Source of the DNA: Falsiroseomonas sp.
GTDB lineage: Bacteria; Pseudomonadota; Alphaproteobacteria; Acetobacterales; Acetobacteraceae
Assembly (NCBI RefSeq): GCF_030695085.1
Contig: NZ_JAUYTS010000064.1
Coordinates: forward strand, 1 to 64,000
Direction of reading: 5' to 3'
DNA: 64,000 bases
This document shows, one piece after another, positions 17,647 through 25,138 of this stretch. How positions within the stretch are numbered: position 1 is the stretch's first letter; every line of letters begins with the position of its first letter. The notes beneath the pieces are model-generated. The model was not told the DNA's origin. It searched no databases and saw nothing but the letters and a program-made list of their open reading frames with translations. Position numbers and translations under genes: made by a program.

Positions 17647-18720
17647 TTGATCGAACACCATGGCTGGTCCGAGGCGTGGCGGCTGGCCTTCGAGCCGCAT
17701 GCGCGCGCCGGCCATATCCCCGGCCGCATCATCGTGCAGCGGCGCGAAGCCAATCTGGTGGCAACGGACCTCGGCATCCTGACGGCGCGGCTCTCGGGCC
17801 GGCTGCGGCATGAGGCGCGGGAGGCCGGCCATCCCGCCGCCGGCGACTGGGTGGCCCTGTCCGCCAAGGCCGAGCAGGGCACCGCCACCATCCACGCCGT
17901 CCTGCCGCGCCGCACCGCCTTCGTGCGCCGGGCGGCGGACAGCGTGCAGACCTTGCAGGTGATCGCCGCCAATATCGACGTGGTCTTCGTCGTCACCTCG
18001 CTGAATGCGGACCTCAATCCGCGGCGGCTGGAGCGTTTCCTGGCCGCGGCCTGGCAGAGCGGGGCGCGGCCGGTGGTGGTGTTGACCAAGGCCGACCTGG
18101 CCGAGCAACCCGAAGCCCAGGCCGCCGAGATCGCCACCCTTGCCGCGGGCTGCCCGGTGCTGATCGTCTCCGCGCGCCAGGGGCTGGGCCTTGGCGCCAT
18201 GATGGAGCACATCCGGCCCGGCGAGACCTGCGTGCTGATCGGCTCCTCCGGCGTCGGCAAATCCACGCTGGTGAATGCCCTGCTGGGGGAGGAGCGGATG
18301 GCGACCCAGGAAATCCGGGCCGCGGACGCGCGCGGGCGCCATACCACCAGTTCCCGCCACCTCATTCTTCTGCCGGGCGGCGGGCTGCTGCTCGACACGC
18401 CGGGCATTCGGGAGGTCGGCCTGATCGACGCCGAGGCCGGTCTCAGCACCGTCTTCGAGGATATCGAGCAACTGGCCGGGAATTGCCGCTTCCGCGATTG
18501 CAGCCACACTTCCGAACCCGGCTGCGCGGTGCGCGCCGCGCTGGAGGCGGGTACGCTCGACGCCGGGCGCTGGGCGCATTTCCAGAAGCTGGAGCAGGAA
18601 CTGGCCGCGTCGGGCCAGGCAAAAGACCGGGCGGCGCAGGAGGTTCAGCGCCGTCGCCAGGCGGGGCAGCAGCGAGCCTACCGGTCGTCGAAGAAGGACC
18701 TGCTCGGCCCTTCCTCCTGA
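17647..18720 (+). CDS. rsgA: Ribosome small-subunit GTPase RsgA
   Basis: Circularly permuted GTPase that assists late 30S subunit maturation. Start is a TTG at 17647; no better in-frame ATG exists. An OB-fold N-terminal domain (about 30-95) is followed by G4 TKADL, then G1 GSSGVGKST (about 199-207), G2/G3 in RHTTSSRHL and LLDTPGIRE, the permuted order typical of RsgA. The zinc motif C280, C285, H287, C293 (CRFRDCSHTSEPGC) is intact. 357 residues with a basic C-terminal tail. Confidence 0.95.
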   Translation: MIEHHGWSEAWRLAFEPHARAGHIPGRIIVQRREANLVATDLGILTARLSGRLRHEAREAGHPAAGDWVALSAKAEQGTATIHAVLPRRTAFVRRAADSVQTLQVIAANIDVVFVVTSLNADLNPRRLERFLAAAWQSGARPVVVLTKADLAEQPEAQAAEIATLAAGCPVLIVSARQGLGLGAMMEHIRPGETCVLIGSSGVGKSTLVNALLGEERMATQEIRAADARGRHTTSSRHLILLPGGGLLLDTPGIREVGLIDAEAGLSTVFEDIEQLAGNCRFRDCSHTSEPGCAVRAALEAGTLDAGRWAHFQKLEQELAASGQAKDRAAQEVQRRRQAGQQRAYRSSKKDLLGPSS

Positions 18721-18726
18721 TATGGC

Positions 18727-18748
18727 GGCGCGGGCTCTGCCCCGCGCC
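18727..18748. terminator. Hairpin between convergent rsgA and dksA-like genes
   Basis: An 8-bp perfect stem, GGCGCGGG (18727-18734) with CCCGCGCC (18741-18748), fills the 33-nt gap between the two convergent stops. It lacks a U-tract on either strand. It may act bidirectionally as a transcript end or 3' stabiliser. Confidence 0.45.
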
Positions 18749-18753
18749 CGTCC

Positions 18754-19170
18754 TCAGTCGTCGCGGTGCACCCGCTCCATCCGCTCATGGCGCTCCTGCG
18801 CCTCGATCGACATGGTGGCGATCGGGCGGGCCTCCAGCCGGCGCAGGCCGATCGGCTCCCCGCTCTCCTCGCAATAGCCGTAGGTGCCGTTCTCCACCCG
18901 CTCCAGCGCCTGGTCGATCTTGGAGATCAGCTTGCGCGCCCGGTCCCGGGTGCGAAGTTCCAGCGCCCGGTCGGTCTCGACGCTGGCCCGGTCGGTCAGG
19001 TCAGCCTCGATGATTCCCCCCTGGCCCATGGAGGTCAGGGTCTCACCCGCCTCCCGCACCAGATCCGCCCGCCACTTTAAAAGCTTCTGCCGAAAATACT
19101 CCAGCTGGAGTGGGTTCATGAACTCTTCGTCGCTGCTCGGACGATAATCCGGCGGCAAGGTTACCAGCAT
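18754..19170 (-). CDS. DksA/TraR-family protein with a single zinc-finger cysteine
   Basis: A 138-residue DksA homologue; the family binds RNA polymerase through the secondary channel and works with (p)ppGpp in stringent control. The N-terminal coiled-coil arms and the tip motif D-L-T-D-R-A (DxxDxA) are intact. In the C-terminal globular domain the usual four zinc cysteines are reduced to one: YGYCEESGEPIG has Cys then Ser, and IATMSIEAQ has Ser and Ala. Zinc-independent DksA paralogues are known (for example DksA2 of Pseudomonas aeruginosa), so this is likely active without zinc. The ATG at 19170 has GGGGAAG upstream. Confidence 0.92.
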   Translation of the reverse strand: MLVTLPPDYRPSSDEEFMNPLQLEYFRQKLLKWRADLVREAGETLTSMGQGGIIEADLTDRASVETDRALELRTRDRARKLISKIDQALERVENGTYGYCEESGEPIGLRRLEARPIATMSIEAQERHERMERVHRDD

Positions 19171-19301
19171 GGCAGGACTTCCCCAACCTTAGCCGCCCAG
19201 GGCCCGGCGCCCGGGGGGCGAAAGCGGCCGGACCATAGTGGCGGGAATGGGGCCGGTGCAAGGCCTCGTTTCGCCGCAAGCTCCTGATCTTCGCGTGCTT
19301 T

Positions 19302-19730
19302 TCAATTGGATGACCTAACCGCGACAGTTCTGCGCGCCAACTCCAGCCGCGCCCGCAGCCGAACTTCGGCCAGCAGGGCGCCCAGTTCGGGTGCCAGGCC
19401 GGCCTCCGGCGCCGCCGCCAGCGCCTCCAGCCGGGCCAGCCGCCCGGCGTCGCGGGGATCCTCGCGCAGCAGGTCCAGTTGCAGCCCGCGCAGCTCATCC
19501 AGCGCCTGGGATGCGCGGCGGCGGGCGCGGTCAGCCACCGCCTCGGGCCGGTCCGGCGCGCCCGATTCCTGCAACGCCAGCAGCCCGCCCATCGCGGGCG
19601 GCGCGGCCACCCCGGCGGTGGCGGCCGCATCGCCGCCAGCATCGGGCAGCGCAAAGCCGCCGGCACTCCGCCGCGGCCGTCCCGCCTGAACCCCGCTGAA
19701 CCCCACCGGCCGCACCGGACCCACTGCCAT
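19302..19730 (-). CDS. fliX: Flagellar assembly regulator FliX
   Basis: A 142-residue FliX-like protein. In Caulobacter FliX couples completion of the early basal body to activation of the sigma-54 activator FlbD. Recognised by length, by the N terminus MAVGPVRPVGFSGVQ, by the central LPDAGGDAAATAG region, by a helical C-terminal half (ASQALDELRGLQLDLLRE), and by its position diverging from flgI as in Caulobacter. The frame is open far upstream across flgI's leader, but the ATG at 19730 has a purine-rich GGCGAGG just before it and the right length. flbD is not in the window. Confidence 0.85.
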   Translation of the reverse strand: MAVGPVRPVGFSGVQAGRPRRSAGGFALPDAGGDAAATAGVAAPPAMGGLLALQESGAPDRPEAVADRARRRASQALDELRGLQLDLLREDPRDAGRLARLEALAAAPEAGLAPELGALLAEVRLRARLELARRTVAVRSSN

Positions 19731-19766
19731 CCTCGCCTTCCCCCATCCCTTGTCCTTGCCGCACAA

Positions 19767-19814
19767 GCTGCCGGGTCCCGGCAGCCCCTGCCCCGCCCCG
19801 GCAAAGCCTGCCGG
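19767..19814. promoter_or_regulatory. Two inverted repeats in the fliX-flgI divergent region
   Basis: First repeat: arms GCTGCCGGG (19767-19775) and CCCGGCAGC (19777-19785) around one T. Second: CCGGCA (19798-19803) and TGCCGG (19809-19814) with a 5-base spacer. Both share the CCGGCA half-site and lie 20-67 nt upstream of the sigma-54 promoter, where enhancer sites for an activator such as FlbD would be expected. The link to FlbD is inferred from context. Confidence 0.45.
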
Positions 19815-19833
19815 TCGAAGGGGCCCTCCGCCC

Positions 19834-19849
19834 TGGCACGCCGGTTGCG
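19834..19849 (+). promoter_or_regulatory. Sigma-54 (RpoN) promoter of flgI
   Basis: The sequence TGGCACGCCGGTTGCG matches the RpoN consensus TGGCAC-N5-TTGC, with the invariant GG (19835-19836) and GC (19847-19848) ten bases apart. It lies 51 nt upstream of the flgI GTG, predicting a start of transcription near 19860. Sigma-54 control fits late or intermediate flagellar genes in alphaproteobacteria. Confidence 0.75.
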
Positions 19850-19899
19850 AAGGTCTCCCCACGCCCCTCCACCAGGAAGGCGGCGGCGAGGAGGAGAGT

Positions 19900-21033
19900 G
19901 TGGCGACAAAACCTTGCCTGAGGATGAGCGGTCTCCGGCGCCCATGGCTGGCGCTGTTGTTCATCCTCCTCCTCTCGCCGGCGGGCGCGCTTGGCCAGGT
20001 TCGCATCAAGGACATCGCGGATGTCGAGGGCATGCGGGAGAACCAGCTGGTTGGCTACGGGCTGGTGGTCGGGTTGAACGGCACGGGCGACAAGCTGCGC
20101 TCCGCCGTCTTCACCCGGCAGTCGCTGATCGGCGTGCTGGAGCGCCTTGGCGTGAATACGCGGGACCAGGAACGCCAGCTCGATACCCGCAACGTCGCGG
20201 CGGTGATGGTGACCGCCAACCTGCCTGCCTTCGCCCGCACCGGCAGCCGCATCGATATTGCGGTCTCCGCACTTGGCGATGCCACCAACCTCACCGGCGG
20301 CATGCTGCTGGTGACCCCCCTGCTGGCCGCGGATGGGGAGGTTTATGCGGTGGCGCAGGGGCCGATCGTGACCGGCGCGGTTTCCGCCCGCGGTGCCGCC
20401 GGGTCCGTCACCCGTGGCGTGCCGACCTCCGGCCGCATCGCCAATGGCGCGACGGTGGAACGCGAGGTGGCCTACAGCTTCGCCTCCGGCGACCGGCTGC
20501 GCCTGTCGCTCCGCAACCCGGACCTGACCACGGCGCGGCGCATCGCCGCCGTCATCAACCGCACGGTGGGCGGCACCCCCGCCACCGCGACCGACCCGCG
20601 CACCGTCAGCCTCAGCCTGGCCGGGCGGGATTCGGTGGCCTTCCTCGCGCAGATCGAGCAGCTGCGGGTGGAGCCGGACCAGGTTGCCCGCGTGGTGATC
20701 GAGGAGGCCTCCGGCACCATCGTCATGGGCGCCAATGTGCGGCTGTCCACCGTCGCGATCGCGCAGGGCAACCTGACCATCCGCATCACCGAGACGCCGC
20801 AGGTGGTGCAGCCCAATGCGCTGGCGGGCGGGCAGACCGCGGTGGTGCCGCGCACCAATGTGGAGGTGGACGACCAGGCGGAACGTCGCCTTGGCATCCT
20901 GCGTGGCGCGGTGACGCTGGAGGATCTGGTGCGCGGGCTGAACGGCCTCGGCGTCGGGCCGCGCGACATGATCACCATCCTGCAGACCATCAAGGCCGCC
21001 GGCGCGTTGCAGGCCGAGCTGGAGGTGCGCTGA
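19900..21033 (+). CDS. flgI: Flagellar P-ring protein FlgI
   Basis: Subunit of the periplasmic P ring that forms the flagellar rod bushing. The start is a GTG at 19900 preceded by a strong GAGGAGGAGA; an ATG eight codons later is possible. The signal peptide (hydrophobic WLALLFILLLSPAGALG) is followed by the FlgI signature QVRIKDIADVEGMRENQLVG and YGLVVGLNGTGD. The C terminus has the conserved RTNVEVDDQAERRLGILRG and LVRGLNGLGVGPRDMITILQ. 377 residues, normal length. Its stop overlaps the next start (TGATG). Confidence 0.96.
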   Translation: MATKPCLRMSGLRRPWLALLFILLLSPAGALGQVRIKDIADVEGMRENQLVGYGLVVGLNGTGDKLRSAVFTRQSLIGVLERLGVNTRDQERQLDTRNVAAVMVTANLPAFARTGSRIDIAVSALGDATNLTGGMLLVTPLLAADGEVYAVAQGPIVTGAVSARGAAGSVTRGVPTSGRIANGATVEREVAYSFASGDRLRLSLRNPDLTTARRIAAVINRTVGGTPATATDPRTVSLSLAGRDSVAFLAQIEQLRVEPDQVARVVIEEASGTIVMGANVRLSTVAIAQGNLTIRITETPQVVQPNALAGGQTAVVPRTNVEVDDQAERRLGILRGAVTLEDLVRGLNGLGVGPRDMITILQTIKAAGALQAELEVR

Positions 21034-21386
21034 TGAACATCGCCCCGGCCATCGCACCCGCGCCGCTCGCCGGGCCCCGCGCGAACCAGAGCCCGGCCGC
21101 GCTGCGGCGTGCCGCACGGGAATTCGAGGCCCAGGCCCTGGCGGCCCTGCTGCAGCCGATGTTCCAGGGCCTCGACACCAAGGCGCCCTTCGGCGGCGGG
21201 CCGGCGGAGGGCCAATGGCGCCCGATGCTGGTCGATGCCATCGCCAAAGACCTGGCGAAAGCCGGCGGCCTCGGGATCGGGGAGGCAGTGCTGCGGGAGC
21301 TGACCCGCCTCGCCGGCCTCCCGCCCCAAGGGGACCAGGTCGCCGGAACTTCTTCCCCCTCCTCCACGCAAAGGCCCACCCCATGA
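21033..21386 (+). CDS. Flagellar rod-binding protein (FlgJ N-terminal type)
   Basis: A 117-residue protein matching only the rod-capping domain of FlgJ: REFEAQALAALLQPMFQGLD, then GGPAEGQWRPMLVDAIAKDLAKAGG split over about 55-85, and GIGEAVLRELTRLA. The muramidase domain found in gammaproteobacterial FlgJ is absent, as usual in alphaproteobacteria, where a separate lytic enzyme opens the wall. Overlaps flgI by one base and the next gene by four. Confidence 0.88.
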   Translation: MNIAPAIAPAPLAGPRANQSPAALRRAAREFEAQALAALLQPMFQGLDTKAPFGGGPAEGQWRPMLVDAIAKDLAKAGGLGIGEAVLRELTRLAGLPPQGDQVAGTSSPSSTQRPTP

Positions 21387-21778
21387 TGCAGCCCCTGATC
21401 ATTGCCGCCCAGCGCCTGACCGAAGCGCTGCGTGCGGAGAACGAGGCGCTGGCCCGCCTCGACCTCAATAGTGCCGCGGCCCTGGCCCTGCCGAAGCAGC
21501 AGGCCTCCGATGCCTTCGCCGCCGCCTATGCCGCCGCCAGCCGCACCCAGAGCAAGGCCGAGGGCGAGGATCGTGCGCGGGCCGAGGAACTGGCCCTGCG
21601 GCTGCGCGACCTGGGCGCGGAGAATCGCCGCCTGCTGGAACGCGCGATCGACCTGCAGTCCCGCGTCATCGAGACCATCGCCGGCGCCACCCGCCCGGCC
21701 GGCCCCGGCACCTATGGCGATCGCGGCCTGAACCGGGATGGGCGCCAGACGCCGCTATCACTCTCCGCACGGGCCTGA
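21383..21778 (+). CDS. FlgN-like flagellar chaperone candidate
   Basis: A 131-residue, mostly helical protein starting MMQPLIIAAQRLTEALRAEN at an ATGATG that overlaps the rod-binding gene stop (ATGA). The long amphipathic helices, the LTEALRAENEALARLDL opening and the conserved position after flgI and the rod-binding gene resemble FlgN-type export chaperones for hook-filament junction proteins. The sequence itself is weakly diagnostic. The C terminus (GDRGLNRDGRQTPLSLSARA) is likely disordered. Confidence 0.65.
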   Translation: MMQPLIIAAQRLTEALRAENEALARLDLNSAAALALPKQQASDAFAAAYAAASRTQSKAEGEDRARAEELALRLRDLGAENRRLLERAIDLQSRVIETIAGATRPAGPGTYGDRGLNRDGRQTPLSLSARA

Positions 21779-21854
21779 GGCGGGGGGCCCAGGCGGGGGG
21801 CCCAGGCGGGCGGCTTGCCGGATTGCATGCGGGGGCGCAGCTTGCGGCCCTCGC

Positions 21855-22409
21855 ATGCTCCGCCGCAACGCAACATTCCTGGTGATCTCCGCCCTCACCC
21901 TGGCCGCCGCCGTCGCGGTCTGGGTTCTGCGCGGCATGGGCGCCGTGCAGCATGCGCTGGCGGCGACCTGGGACCTGATCCTGACGGTGCTGCCCTCCAT
22001 CCTCGGCGGGCTGCTGCTGTCCGCCGCGCTGCGGCAATTGGTGCCGCCCGGCGCGCTGGCGCGCTGGATGGGAGCGGAAAGTGGGCTGCGCGGGCTGCTG
22101 GTGGCGACGGCCGCCGGCATGGTGATGCCCGGCGGTCCGGTCGCCGCCTTTCCCGTGGTGCTGGTGCTGGCCCAGGCGGGCGCGGATCGGGGCGCGCTGA
22201 TTGCCTTCGTGCTTGCCTGGTCGCTGAACGGCTTCCAGCGGATCGTGGTGTGGGAATTGCCGATCCTGGGGCCGGATTTCGCCCTGCTGCGGCTGATCTG
22301 CGGCCTGCCGCTGCCGATCCTGGCCGGGCTGTTCGCGCGCTGGCTGCCGATCCGCTGGACCCCCGCCGATGCGCCCGGGATGCAGCCGCGGCACGAGACC
22401 AAACCATGA
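21855..22409 (+). CDS. Half-size permease, N-terminal partner (ArsP_1/DUF318-like)
   Basis: A 184-residue membrane protein with about five hydrophobic helices. Key motifs are MPGGPVAAFPVVLVLAQAGA (about 94-113) and NGFQRIVVWELPILG. These resemble one half of the ~350-residue ArsP_1/UPF0718 permeases. It overlaps the next gene (ATGA), which carries the same motifs, so the two probably form one heteromeric carrier. Substrate unknown; family members export organoarsenicals or other compounds. Confidence 0.7.
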   Translation: MLRRNATFLVISALTLAAAVAVWVLRGMGAVQHALAATWDLILTVLPSILGGLLLSAALRQLVPPGALARWMGAESGLRGLLVATAAGMVMPGGPVAAFPVVLVLAQAGADRGALIAFVLAWSLNGFQRIVVWELPILGPDFALLRLICGLPLPILAGLFARWLPIRWTPADAPGMQPRHETKP

Positions 22410-22918
22410 CCTTCGGCGTCATCGGCATCTGGATCGTGGCACTCGGCGCGCTGGCGCTGTGCCTGCGGCGCAGCCCGGTGGTGGCGCGGCGCGCGGTGGT
22501 GGATGCCGGCAGCGCGCTGTGGCGCGTGCTGCCTGTGATGCTGATGGCGCTGCCGATGGCCGCGCTGATCGCCGAGTTGATTCCCGCCGGCTGGGCGGAG
22601 GCCTGGCTTGGCCCGGATAGCGGCGTGGTCGGCGTGGTGCTGGCCTCACTGGCGGGCGGGTTGTTGCCGGGCGGGCCGTTCGTCGCGTTTCCGCTGGTGC
22701 TGGGTTTCCTCAAGGCCGGCGCCGGGCCGGCGCAGATGGTGGCACTGATCTCGGGCTGGGCAATCCTCGGCCTGCACCGGACCCTGGCGTGGGAACTGCC
22801 GATCCTCGGCGGGCGCTTCATTGTGCTGCGGCTGCTGGCCAGCTTCACCCTGCCGGTGCTGGCGGGGCTGTCGGCGGAATTGCTGCTGCCGCTGTTTCCG
22901 GGTGCGACGTTGCGCTGA
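22406..22918 (+). CDS. Half-size permease, C-terminal partner (ArsP_1/DUF318-like)
   Basis: A 170-residue membrane protein with about four or five helices and a single-span-like start (MTFGVIGIWIVALGALALCL). It repeats the upstream gene's signatures: LPGGPFVAFPLVLGFLKAGA and GLHRTLAWELPILGG. The repeated PGGP-FP and WELPILG motifs mark an inverted-repeat or two-domain carrier encoded as two genes with ATGA overlap. No soluble domain or metal-binding Cys pair is present. Confidence 0.7.
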   Translation: MTFGVIGIWIVALGALALCLRRSPVVARRAVVDAGSALWRVLPVMLMALPMAALIAELIPAGWAEAWLGPDSGVVGVVLASLAGGLLPGGPFVAFPLVLGFLKAGAGPAQMVALISGWAILGLHRTLAWELPILGGRFIVLRLLASFTLPVLAGLSAELLLPLFPGATLR

Positions 22919-22974
22919 CGCGCATCACCCGACATTGCCGCAATGCCGCCGCTTCGGCATAGCATCACCCGCAG

Positions 22975-23751
22975 ATGAACGACGCGCCCCCCACCGAAGA
23001 CACCGAATGGACCGCGCTGCTGGCTGCGCGGCGCGGTGGCGCGCTGCCGCCCGGGCAACTGGCCGCGTTGTTCGCGCCAATCCTCACCGCCCCGCAGGCC
23101 ACGGATGGCTGCATCGTGATCGGACGGCTGGCGCAGACGCTGGATGGCCGCATCGCCTGCACCAATGGCGCGTCGCAATGGATCGGCGGGCGCGGCGATA
23201 TCCTGCACACCCATCGCCTGCGGGCGCTGTGCGACGTGGTGCTGGTGGGTGCCGGCACCGTGCACCATGACGACCCGCGGCTGACAACGCGGGAGGTTTC
23301 CGGCCCCAACCCGGTGCGCGTGGTGCTGGACCCCGGCCGCCGCCTGCCTGCCACGCACAAGGTCTTTTGCGACGGCGCCGCACCGACTTTGCTGGCCACC
23401 ATCACGCCCGGCGCCGCAACGCATGGCCAGGCGGAGGTTCTGGTGCATGCGGATCTGCCGGGCCTGCTGCGGGGCCTCGCCGCGCGCGGACTGACGAAAA
23501 TCTTCGTCGAGGGTGGCGGCCGCACCATCTCCGCCTTCCTCGCCGCCGGCTGCCTGGACCGGCTGCATCTGACGGTGGCGCCCATCATCCTCGGCTCCGG
23601 CATCCCGGCCTTTTCACTGCCACAGGCGGCGCGGATCGATGACGGGCTGCGTTTCAACTGGACGCCGCACCGCATCGGCGAGGACATGCTGTTCGACATC
23701 GCCCTCGGCCGCGCCCGGCCCGGCATCTGCACCGAAGGCAAACTGCCATGA
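22975..23751 (+). CDS. RibD C-terminal-type reductase
   Basis: A 258-residue NADPH-dependent reductase of the RibD_C/dihydrofolate-reductase-like fold, lacking the N-terminal zinc deaminase of bifunctional RibD. Seen: IGRLAQTLDGRIAC, SQWIGGRGDILHTHRLRALCDVVLVG split over about 60-85, the GAGTVHHDDPRLTTR loop, and FVEGGGRTISAFLAAGCLDR, all typical of pyrimidine reductases acting on 5-amino-6-ribosylaminouracil-type substrates. It starts a run of five overlapping or touching genes, so it probably reduces a pterin- or pyrimidine-like intermediate of that pathway rather than serving riboflavin synthesis. Confidence 0.85.
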   Translation: MNDAPPTEDTEWTALLAARRGGALPPGQLAALFAPILTAPQATDGCIVIGRLAQTLDGRIACTNGASQWIGGRGDILHTHRLRALCDVVLVGAGTVHHDDPRLTTREVSGPNPVRVVLDPGRRLPATHKVFCDGAAPTLLATITPGAATHGQAEVLVHADLPGLLRGLAARGLTKIFVEGGGRTISAFLAAGCLDRLHLTVAPIILGSGIPAFSLPQAARIDDGLRFNWTPHRIGEDMLFDIALGRARPGICTEGKLP

Positions 23752-24725
23752 AGGCCAAGGCGCTCTGGATTACCGGCCCCTACCAGGCCGAGCTGCGCGA
23801 ACACGCGCTGGAGGTGCCGGGCCCCGACCAGGCGCTGGTGGTGACGCACGCCTCCGGCATCTCGCGCGGCACCGAACGCCTGGTCTTCGCCGGGCGCGTG
23901 CCGGAAAGCCAGTGGCCGGCGATGCGCGCGCCGCTGCAGTATGGCGAATTCCCGGCGCCGCTCTCCTACGGCTATGCCGCTGTCGGCACGGTGAAGGCCG
24001 GGCCGGCGCATCTGCACGGCAGGCGGATATTCTGCCTGCACCCGCACCATGATGCCTTCGTCGCACCCGCCGCCATGTGCATCCCCATCCCGGATGCGGT
24101 GCCGGATCGCCGCGCGGTGCTCGCCGCCAATATGGAAACCGCCGTCAACATCCTTTGGGATGCGCGGCCGCTGGTCGGCGAACGCGTGCTGGTGGTGGGC
24201 GCCGGCGTGGTGGGCCTGCTGGTCACCTTCCTGCTCGGCCGCATGCCTGGCCTCGACCTGCATGTCTGCGACCTCGATGCGACGCGCGGCGATCTCGCGC
24301 AATCCTTCGGCGCAGCCTTCTGCGCGCCCGAGGATGCACCGCCGGAGCGCGACCTGGTGATCCACGCCTCCGCCAGCCCGGAGGGTCTGCGCCTCGCGCT
24401 GTCCCGCTGCGGCTTCGAGGGGCGCATCGTCGAGGCCTCCTGGTTCGGCGACAAGGCCTGCGACCTGCCGCTGGGCGAGGCCTTTCATTCAAAGCGCCTG
24501 TCGGTGATCTCGACCCAGGTGGGCCAGGTGGCACCGGCGATGCGTGGCCGGCGCACGCATGGCGACCGGCTCGCGCTCGCGCTTTCGCTGCTGGATGATG
24601 CGCGGCTGGATGCGCTGCTCGGCCCCGACACGCCGTTTTCCGAACTGCCGAATGCATTGGGCGCCTTGCTGTCGCCACCTTCCGGGTCACATCAACCGCT
24701 CTGCCCCGTCGTCACCTATTTATAA
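23748..24725 (+). CDS. MDR-superfamily zinc-type alcohol dehydrogenase-like protein
   Basis: A 325-residue medium-chain dehydrogenase/reductase. The GroES-like N-terminal half holds SGISRGTERLVFAGR, where the catalytic-zinc Cys of classical alcohol dehydrogenases is replaced. The Rossmann half has the nucleotide motif VVGAGVVGLLVTFLLG (about 149-164). The zinc ligands are therefore not clear and it may be zinc-free. It overlaps the RibD_C gene by four bases and precedes a pterin-synthase homologue. The overall look resembles BchC-like or unclassified MDR enzymes; substrate unknown. Confidence 0.82.
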   Translation: MKAKALWITGPYQAELREHALEVPGPDQALVVTHASGISRGTERLVFAGRVPESQWPAMRAPLQYGEFPAPLSYGYAAVGTVKAGPAHLHGRRIFCLHPHHDAFVAPAAMCIPIPDAVPDRRAVLAANMETAVNILWDARPLVGERVLVVGAGVVGLLVTFLLGRMPGLDLHVCDLDATRGDLAQSFGAAFCAPEDAPPERDLVIHASASPEGLRLALSRCGFEGRIVEASWFGDKACDLPLGEAFHSKRLSVISTQVGQVAPAMRGRRTHGDRLALALSLLDDARLDALLGPDTPFSELPNALGALLSPPSGSHQPLCPVVTYL

Positions 24726-24737
24726 GAGAGTGTGTCC

Positions 24738-25136
24738 ATGTTCAGCCTGACGGTCGTCGACCACATCATGATCGCGCATTCCTTCCGCGGGGAGGCCTTC
24801 GGCCCGGCGCAGCGGCTGCATGGCGCGACCTTCATCGTGGAGGCGGAGTTCCGCGCGCCGCAGCTCGATGACCTGCATCTGCTGGTCGATATCGGCCTGG
24901 CGAAGGATCATCTCCGCGCCATCCTGGCGCCGATGGATTACCGCAACCTCGATGCCGAGGATGCCTTCGCCGGCAAGAACACCACGACGGAATATCTGTG
25001 CCTGCATATCCATGGCCTGCTGGCCGCGGCCTGCCGCGATGGCGTGCTGGGTGATGGCGGCAAGGCCGTGACGGGGTTGAAGATCCTGCTGCGTGAAAGC
25101 CACATCGCCTGGGCCGCCTTCGAGGGGCCCGTCTGA
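24738..25136 (+). CDS. 6-pyruvoyl-tetrahydropterin synthase/QueD-like protein with altered active site
   Basis: A 132-residue T-fold protein of the PTPS/QueD family. It keeps two of three zinc histidines (IMIAHSFRG and RLHG) and the C-terminal acidic residue (LLRESHIAW). The canonical C-x-x-x-H-G-H is changed to FGPAQRLHGATF: the catalytic Cys is gone and the third zinc His is replaced. It therefore may not perform standard PTPS or carboxytetrahydropterin chemistry. The start is the ATG at 24738 with AGAGAG seven bases upstream; an in-frame GTG at 24732 is possible. Two bases separate it from the glycosyltransferase gene. Confidence 0.82.
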   Translation: MFSLTVVDHIMIAHSFRGEAFGPAQRLHGATFIVEAEFRAPQLDDLHLLVDIGLAKDHLRAILAPMDYRNLDAEDAFAGKNTTTEYLCLHIHGLLAAACRDGVLGDGGKAVTGLKILLRESHIAWAAFEGPV

Positions 25137-25138
25137 CC

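Noticed and set aside
19479-21032. Long plus frame overlapping fliX and flgI in another register
   Set aside because: Only its last 117 codons, from 21033, are real (rod-binding protein); the rest is out of frame with flgI.
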